From the NCBI GenBank assembly GCA_003242085.1, contig QBML01000001.1:1-64000 (forward strand): a DNA stretch of 64,000 nt. The letters are read 5' to 3'. How positions within the stretch are numbered: position 1 is the first letter of the stretch; every line of letters begins with the position of its first letter. Under the pieces are notes generated by a model, which saw only the letters and a list, made by a program, of their open reading frames with translations, had not been told where the DNA came from and ran no database searches. Below are positions 60,028-64,000 of the stretch, piece by piece. The position numbers were made by a program, and so were the translations under genes. The stretch is from Pseudanabaena frigida (GTDB lineage Bacteria > Cyanobacteriota > Cyanobacteriia > Pseudanabaenales > Pseudanabaenaceae).

Positions 60028-60519
60028 CTAAAGTGAAATTTGCCGCAACATTAGTTCTTGTTGATTCAGCATTTTTTCTAGACTTTCTTCGTCAGGATGA
60101 TCCCAGCCAAGCAAATGTAACAATCCATGAGCTGCAAGCCAAGCTAGCTCATAAGTTAATGAATGGTCGCGCTCTTCAGCCTGACGTGTAGCTGTGGTCT
60201 GAGAAATAATGATATCACCCCAATAAATTGGCTCAACGTAGCCAGATATCTGCATCGGAATTTCTGGCACAACAGACTCCAAGGCAGCAAATGACAAAAC
60301 GTCGGTTGGTCGATCTTGCTGACGATATTGCAAATTTAGTTGTTGCATCTTCAAGTCATCAGTAACTAGTAAAGACAGTTCATACTCCCCTTCAGCGATC
60401 GCCCCCTCTGATAGAAGATATCTTTCCCAGCTTTCAAACCAATCTTGCCACTGATGCAAGGCGATCGGGTGGCTTTCTGCTATTTCAGAATGGAATTCAC
60501 AATAAAGATCGATACTCAA
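60028..60519 (-). CDS. ybeY: Endoribonuclease YbeY
   Basis: Zinc-dependent endoribonuclease for 16S rRNA 3' maturation and ribosome quality control, 163 residues. The metal site HGLLHLLGWDHPDEE gives the three histidines (HxxxHxxxxxH). The N-terminal fold has YELSLLVTDDLKMQQLNLQYR and the conserved PTDVLSF. It is upstream of dgkA on the same strand. Confidence 0.94.
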   Translation of the reverse strand: MSIDLYCEFHSEIAESHPIALHQWQDWFESWERYLLSEGAIAEGEYELSLLVTDDLKMQQLNLQYRQQDRPTDVLSFAALESVVPEIPMQISGYVEPIYWGDIIISQTTATRQAEERDHSLTYELAWLAAHGLLHLLGWDHPDEESLEKMLNQQELMLRQISL

Positions 60520-60855
60520 TGATTTTCAATCCTCAAGTTTTAAAAGGCAATAAATGATAAAAAATTGTATAATTGTGGAACACTTTGACATATATTTAAT
60601 TTAAAAATAAATCAAGTAGTATAGGAAGAATTACTCATTAGTAGTGTCTGCTTTTGAATAAAATTTTGATAGAGTCTAAAATATAATACTAAGTTAAAAT
60701 ACAAAATATCAACTGATAAAATCCAAACGATCTCGTATTAAGATCCGCATTGACAAATTCGGAAACATCCAAAATATTCGTCAAAGATTGTCGTATAGAA
60801 ATCATTAAAAAATTTAGTTGACAATTTTATACTTAGGGGATTTTGTTTGGATGCT
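60520..60855. other. AT-rich gap upstream of ybeY
   Basis: A 336-bp very AT-rich stretch between ybeY and the DUF3285 gene, both on the minus strand. No hairpin, RNA or further open frame stands out. Confidence 0.5.
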
Positions 60856-61083
60856 TTAATGAAAAGCGATCGCTAATCCTAGTAAAGCACCAACCACTCC
60901 AAGAACCGTTAAAAACAAATGAAACAAAGATGTGCTGCCTTTCTTTACCATATTGCGCATCGCAAGCTTAACAAAGCTATTTTGCTCTTTAGGATTACTA
61001 GCATTTGAAGTTTGGTATTTACCAGCAGCATCAATACTATCTTTTTGGTTGAAGTTAGACTGATGATTTAAATTATCATTCAT
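60856..61083 (-). CDS. DUF3285 single-helix protein
   Basis: Short membrane protein of the cyanobacterial DUF3285 family. The core NSFVKLAMRNMVKKGSTSLFHL and a single C-terminal helix (LTVLGVVGALLGLAIAF) are diagnostic. ATG 61083 gives 75 residues, near the family's usual size; a frame start at 61134 would add 17 residues, and neither has a strong ribosome-binding site. The function is unknown. Confidence 0.75.
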   Translation of the reverse strand: MNDNLNHQSNFNQKDSIDAAGKYQTSNASNPKEQNSFVKLAMRNMVKKGSTSLFHLFLTVLGVVGALLGLAIAFH

Positions 61084-61397
61084 TGTTTTAGGTTTATGTA
61101 ATTGACAAAGATATAAACGGTCATTTTCAGACATTTAAATTATATGCAATTTAATCTATTAAATTAGTCTATTTCCTTAAAATATTGCTTAGCCTAATCC
61201 CAAAAATTGTATCAGGGTTACATTCTCTTAAAGAAAGTTTATAATCCAAAAACGTTATATCTTATAAAATTGTGAAGTTATCATTTTTAAAGATGATAAG
61301 TGTAGAATTAAGTATAAGTAATTTTGCTGTTGTGTAGTACAGTCTGCACAGGCAGAATTTAAATGCCTAACATAGTTAACTCAAGGAGATCATTACT

Positions 61398-61616
61398 ATG
61401 GCAGTCGAAAAAGTCAACTCTTCCTCCAGCTTGGCGGAAGTTATCGATCGTATTTTGGATAAGGGCATTGTTATTGATGCATGGGTGAGAGTCTCTTTGG
61501 TGGGAATCGAACTATTATCAATTGAAGCTCGTGTTGTTATCGCTTCTGTAGAAACATACCTCAAGTATGCTGAAGCAGTTGGTCTAACGGCATCGGCGGC
61601 AGTACCTGCTGCTTAG
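61398..61616 (+). CDS. gvpA: Gas vesicle structural protein GvpA
   Basis: The main shell protein of gas vesicles, 72 residues. [42 protein letters not shown] is the invariant GvpA core, forming the helix-strand-strand-helix rib unit. CAAGGAGA precedes the ATG. Only one gvpA copy is in the window. A short hairpin at 61621 between gvpA and gvpC would leave gvpA more abundantly transcribed. Confidence 0.97.
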   Translation: MAVEKVNSSSSLAEVIDRILDKGIVIDAWVRVSLVGIELLSIEARVVIASVETYLKYAEAVGLTASAAVPAA

Positions 61617-61620
61617 TAAA

Positions 61621-61650
61621 ATTTGCTATCTAGCTACGCTAGATGCAAAT
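61621..61650 (+). terminator. Attenuator hairpin after gvpA
   Basis: ATTTGC-T-ATCTAGC pairs with GCTAGATGCAAAT (61638-61650) around TAC, with one bulged T, followed by a T-rich stretch. Partial termination here would fit the high GvpA to GvpC ratio. Confidence 0.65.
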
Positions 61651-61883
61651 TATTTATTACTAAACAATAGACTATTAGCCTACCGAATTCTTTTCTACCC
61701 CCTTCTCACTAAAAGCTATCTTGATCGATTTAGTGTTGATAAAGCAATAGATTTTAGCAGGGTAGTTATACGGTGGGAAGAGGGATTATATATAATATTT
61801 GATGTTTGCAAATATTTTGACAAGTAGATATTGAAAAGCGATTTGATAACTTGATTTAGAAAGAGTGAATTGAGGGTACCTTT

Positions 61884-63026
61884 ATGGCTTCGTTAATGCA
61901 GGAATTTGCAGAAGCAAGGCAGCGACGGTTGCAGGAAAGAGCAGATTTCTTGGCAGATTGTCAGCTAGCACAGCAAGAGAGGGAAAGGAATTTACGGGAG
62001 CAGTCAGAAGCAACTTCGAAGTATTTGGCTCATGCAGAGCAAACACGCCTTGCTTGGGAGCAGGGAAGACAAGCGATCGCTGAGAATGCACTAGCATCAA
62101 GGCAAGAAGAAATAAAAGATCGTGCCGAACAAATGTCGCAGTATTTGCAAGATATCAATGTTGCTCGTACCGAACAGGCATTAGAAGATAACGATCGACG
62201 CGCTCAAGATGTTAGAACTCGTACTTTTAAAACGCGATCGCAGTTAAAGCACATCCATAAAGCGAGGATCAGGTCAGGGGAAGCCAATCGCTTACAGCGG
62301 CAGAGCCTAGTTCAAGAAAGAGCTGCTCTTACACAGATGCAAATAGAAGATCTCGCGAAAACCCGTCTTGCTAATGAAACTCTTGCCGCGCAAGAAAGAG
62401 CACAAGAGGTGCAGATCAGATCTGCTGCAACTGCAGAACAAATTCAAGCAATTTCCGAGCAACGCCTCGCTCAGGCAGAGCAGGATGCATCAACTAGAGC
62501 TCAAGAATTTAGCGATCGCGCTGTAAATGTTAAAGACTCTCTAGCGCAGATTAACGCTAATCGTTTGGCTGAGAGTGAAGCACAATCACTCAAGCTGAAA
62601 GATTTTCGCGCTAATTTAAGTGCCTCGGTTTGGGCAGGCTCGCGCTCTGTAGTGGCAACTCAGGCTACTACTACACCAGCTAAGCCGATTGTTAAGACCA
62701 CTGCTGATAGCTCTAGCAGCTCTAATAGATCCAAAAAGAAGAGTGCTAAGTCTGAAACTGTTGCCTTACAAACTACAGAACCAGTTATCTCCAAACCAGT
62801 TGAGCCAAAGGAAGTTCTTAAAGAAACTCCTAAGGCTACTGGCAAAATCGAACAATTTGTTGTTGACTATGTTGCCCAGTTATCTACAAACTCTAGCTTG
62901 TTAGAAGTTGTCAACGATCGCGATACCGTGAGAGATTTACTCGCGCAAGGCGCAAATACTCTTAAAGTCGATCCTTCTGATATCCTTAATACCCTGCTGC
63001 AAATGGCAGAAGGCTCAACAACATGA
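61884..63026 (+). CDS. gvpC: Gas vesicle protein GvpC, long form
   Basis: Outer reinforcing protein of gas vesicles, here 380 residues, much longer than the roughly 190 of Anabaena GvpC. Residues 1-250 are helical repeats of about 33 residues (register LAQINANRLAESEAQ, IQAISEQRLAQAEQD, YLQDINVARTEQALE). A Ser/Thr/Lys/Pro-rich linker follows at about 255-310. The last 70 residues (IEQFVVDYVAQL, DRDTVRDLLAQGANTL, DPSDILNTLLQMAEG) look like a separate folded helical domain. The stop overlaps the gvpN start (ATGA). Confidence 0.88.
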   Translation: MASLMQEFAEARQRRLQERADFLADCQLAQQERERNLREQSEATSKYLAHAEQTRLAWEQGRQAIAENALASRQEEIKDRAEQMSQYLQDINVARTEQALEDNDRRAQDVRTRTFKTRSQLKHIHKARIRSGEANRLQRQSLVQERAALTQMQIEDLAKTRLANETLAAQERAQEVQIRSAATAEQIQAISEQRLAQAEQDASTRAQEFSDRAVNVKDSLAQINANRLAESEAQSLKLKDFRANLSASVWAGSRSVVATQATTTPAKPIVKTTADSSSSSNRSKKKSAKSETVALQTTEPVISKPVEPKEVLKETPKATGKIEQFVVDYVAQLSTNSSLLEVVNDRDTVRDLLAQGANTLKVDPSDILNTLLQMAEGSTT

Positions 63027-63904
63027 CCACAGTTCTCCATGCCAATGCACGTCAGTTTATTAGTACTGACTTTACCAAACAAATAGTCCGCCGAGCATTA
63101 CGATACCTACAGTCAGGTTTTGCAATTCATTTGCGCGGACCTGCTGGTACTGGAAAAACGACATTGGCAATGCATCTTGCTGGCTTAGTTGGCAGACCGA
63201 TGGTTTTAATCTATGGAGATGAAGATCTGCGATCGTCTCAACTGATTGGATCTAATTCAGGCTATACCCGTAAAAAAGTTGTTGATAACTATATCCACTC
63301 AGTTTTAAAAGTTGAAGATGACCTGCGCCAAAGTTGGACAGATTCGCGCTTAACTCTAGCGGCGAAGGAAGGCTTCACATTAATTTATGACGAGTTCAAC
63401 CGATCGCGCCCTGAAGTTAATAATGTCTTGCTCAGCGCTCTTGAAGAAAAGCTGATTGTTCTACCTCCTGACAGTTCGCAATCAGAGTATGTGCGCGTGC
63501 ATCCGATGTTTCGGGCGATTTTTACATCTAATCCTGAAGAGTATGCAGGTGTACATCCTACACAGGATGCACTGCTCGATCGGATGATTACGATTAATAT
63601 CGGTGAAGCGGATGTAGAGACCGAGAAGCAAATCTTGGTAAATAGAGTTGGTTTAGATCGCACGGAGGCTTTGAAATTAATCAATTTAATTCGTGGTTTT
63701 CGCCGTCAAGTACAATGCAGTAAAGCTTCGAGCTTACGAGCTTGTTTGCTGATTGGCAAAATTTGTCACGAGCATGAGATTGCTGTATCTGGGAAAAATG
63801 AGGATTTTCGAGATCTCTGTTTTGATGTGCTGATTTCTCGTTATGGTAATGGTGAGCCTGAGTCGGAACTCGGACTTGCTAAATTATTGGATCAAATACC
63901 TTAA
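63023..63904 (+). CDS. gvpN: Gas vesicle protein GvpN (AAA+ ATPase)
   Basis: MoxR-type AAA+ ATPase of 293 residues needed for full gas vesicle assembly. Walker A is GPAGTGKTT (about 40-48), Walker B LIYDEFNRSRPE (about 117-128), sensor region FTSNPEEYAGVH, and the C-terminal lid carries the conserved ASSLRACLLIGK. Start and stop both overlap neighbours (ATGA with gvpC, TAATG with gvpJ), so the three genes are translationally coupled. Confidence 0.95.
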   Translation: MTTVLHANARQFISTDFTKQIVRRALRYLQSGFAIHLRGPAGTGKTTLAMHLAGLVGRPMVLIYGDEDLRSSQLIGSNSGYTRKKVVDNYIHSVLKVEDDLRQSWTDSRLTLAAKEGFTLIYDEFNRSRPEVNNVLLSALEEKLIVLPPDSSQSEYVRVHPMFRAIFTSNPEEYAGVHPTQDALLDRMITINIGEADVETEKQILVNRVGLDRTEALKLINLIRGFRRQVQCSKASSLRACLLIGKICHEHEIAVSGKNEDFRDLCFDVLISRYGNGEPESELGLAKLLDQIP

Positions 63905-64000
63905 TGTCTCAAGCGATTAAATCTAGCACCAATGGTTCTTCCCTTGCTGATATTCTGGAACGAGTATTAGACAAAGGAATTGTTATTGCAGGTGATATTA
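63904..64000 (+). CDS. gvpJ: Gas vesicle protein GvpJ, 5' part
   Basis: The start of a GvpA-like protein, cut by the window edge: MSQAIKSSTNGSSLADILER followed by VLDKGIVIAGDI. GvpJ differs from GvpA in this N-terminus and in having IVIAGDI where GvpA has IVIDAWV. It is a minor component that helps nucleate vesicles. ATG 63904 overlaps the gvpN stop. Confidence 0.88.
   Translation, partial: MSQAIKSSTNGSSLADILERVLDKGIVIAGDI

Noticed and set aside
61333-61340. TGTAGTAC upstream of gvpA as an RHH operator
   Set aside because: It is a single octamer without a partner; a few such matches are expected by chance in 64 kb.

Overview
The window is cyanobacterial chromosome. It carries the beta-18 core subunit of the phycobilisome (ApcF), a class II fructose-bisphosphate aldolase, Dxs, PdhA, a gas vesicle cluster, DUF3086, DUF3285 and DUF4336 proteins, and very many HIP1-type GCGATCGC octamers. 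Gas vesicles plus the AT-rich, palindrome-rich spacers would fit a filamentous Pseudanabaena-like organism, but that placement is an inference. There are no rRNA genes and no CRISPR array.

Layout. 0-4.3 kb: FHA-containing penicillin-binding protein, HU protein, glycosyltransferase. 4.5-7.2 kb: a cluster of TGTAGTAY operator-like sites, then a run of tRNA-like RNAs interrupted by a shared insertion, ending 66 bp before a Ro60/TROVE protein gene. 7.2-11.3 kb: type II NADH dehydrogenase, a Uma2-family protein, a decayed copy of the dehydrogenase region split by a 159-bp MITE with an 8-bp target duplication, and repeat-rich DNA. 11.3-16.2 kb: cytochrome P450, an AAA ATPase with a TOPRIM-like C-terminus (possible defence gene), and a DUF4336 protein. 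16.4-20.2 kb: seven minus-strand tRNA genes (order of transcription Phe, Asn, a class I tRNA with UAG anticodon, Pro, Met, Lys, Arg), an HNH endonuclease and a ribbon-helix-helix (RHH) protein. 20.2-33.9 kb: mostly housekeeping and signalling genes. 34-43 kb: an ABC importer and enzyme cluster for 2-aminoethylphosphonate-like compounds. 44-60 kb: NAD kinase, PdhA, a dynamin/Era-like GTPase, a Tic22-like protein, an EAL response regulator, a methionine gamma-lyase family protein, PdxJ, an RND pump, DgkA and YbeY. 61.4 kb to the end: gvpA, gvpC, gvpN and the start of gvpJ.

The most unusual part is a possible system spread over 4.5-20.2 kb. Two tRNA or tRNA-like arrays and the RHH gene each have clustered or palindromic TGTAGTAY sites on their upstream side. 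The first array has tRNA bodies interrupted by a roughly 50-nt RNA domain with a GNRA hairpin and a conserved AGGGTTATC motif, next to a Ro60 gene, whose family binds tRNA-mimicking Y RNAs. Removing the insertion from the best copy leaves a canonical 72-nt tRNA-Phe cloverleaf. These points are read from the sequence; the regulatory and functional links are inference.

A second theme is palindromes. Several dozen intergenic hairpins have long, nearly perfect arms and a 3-nt loop framed by GC on each side. In two cases one arm is the 3' end of the coding sequence itself, so the other arm is an inverted copy of the gene's end.
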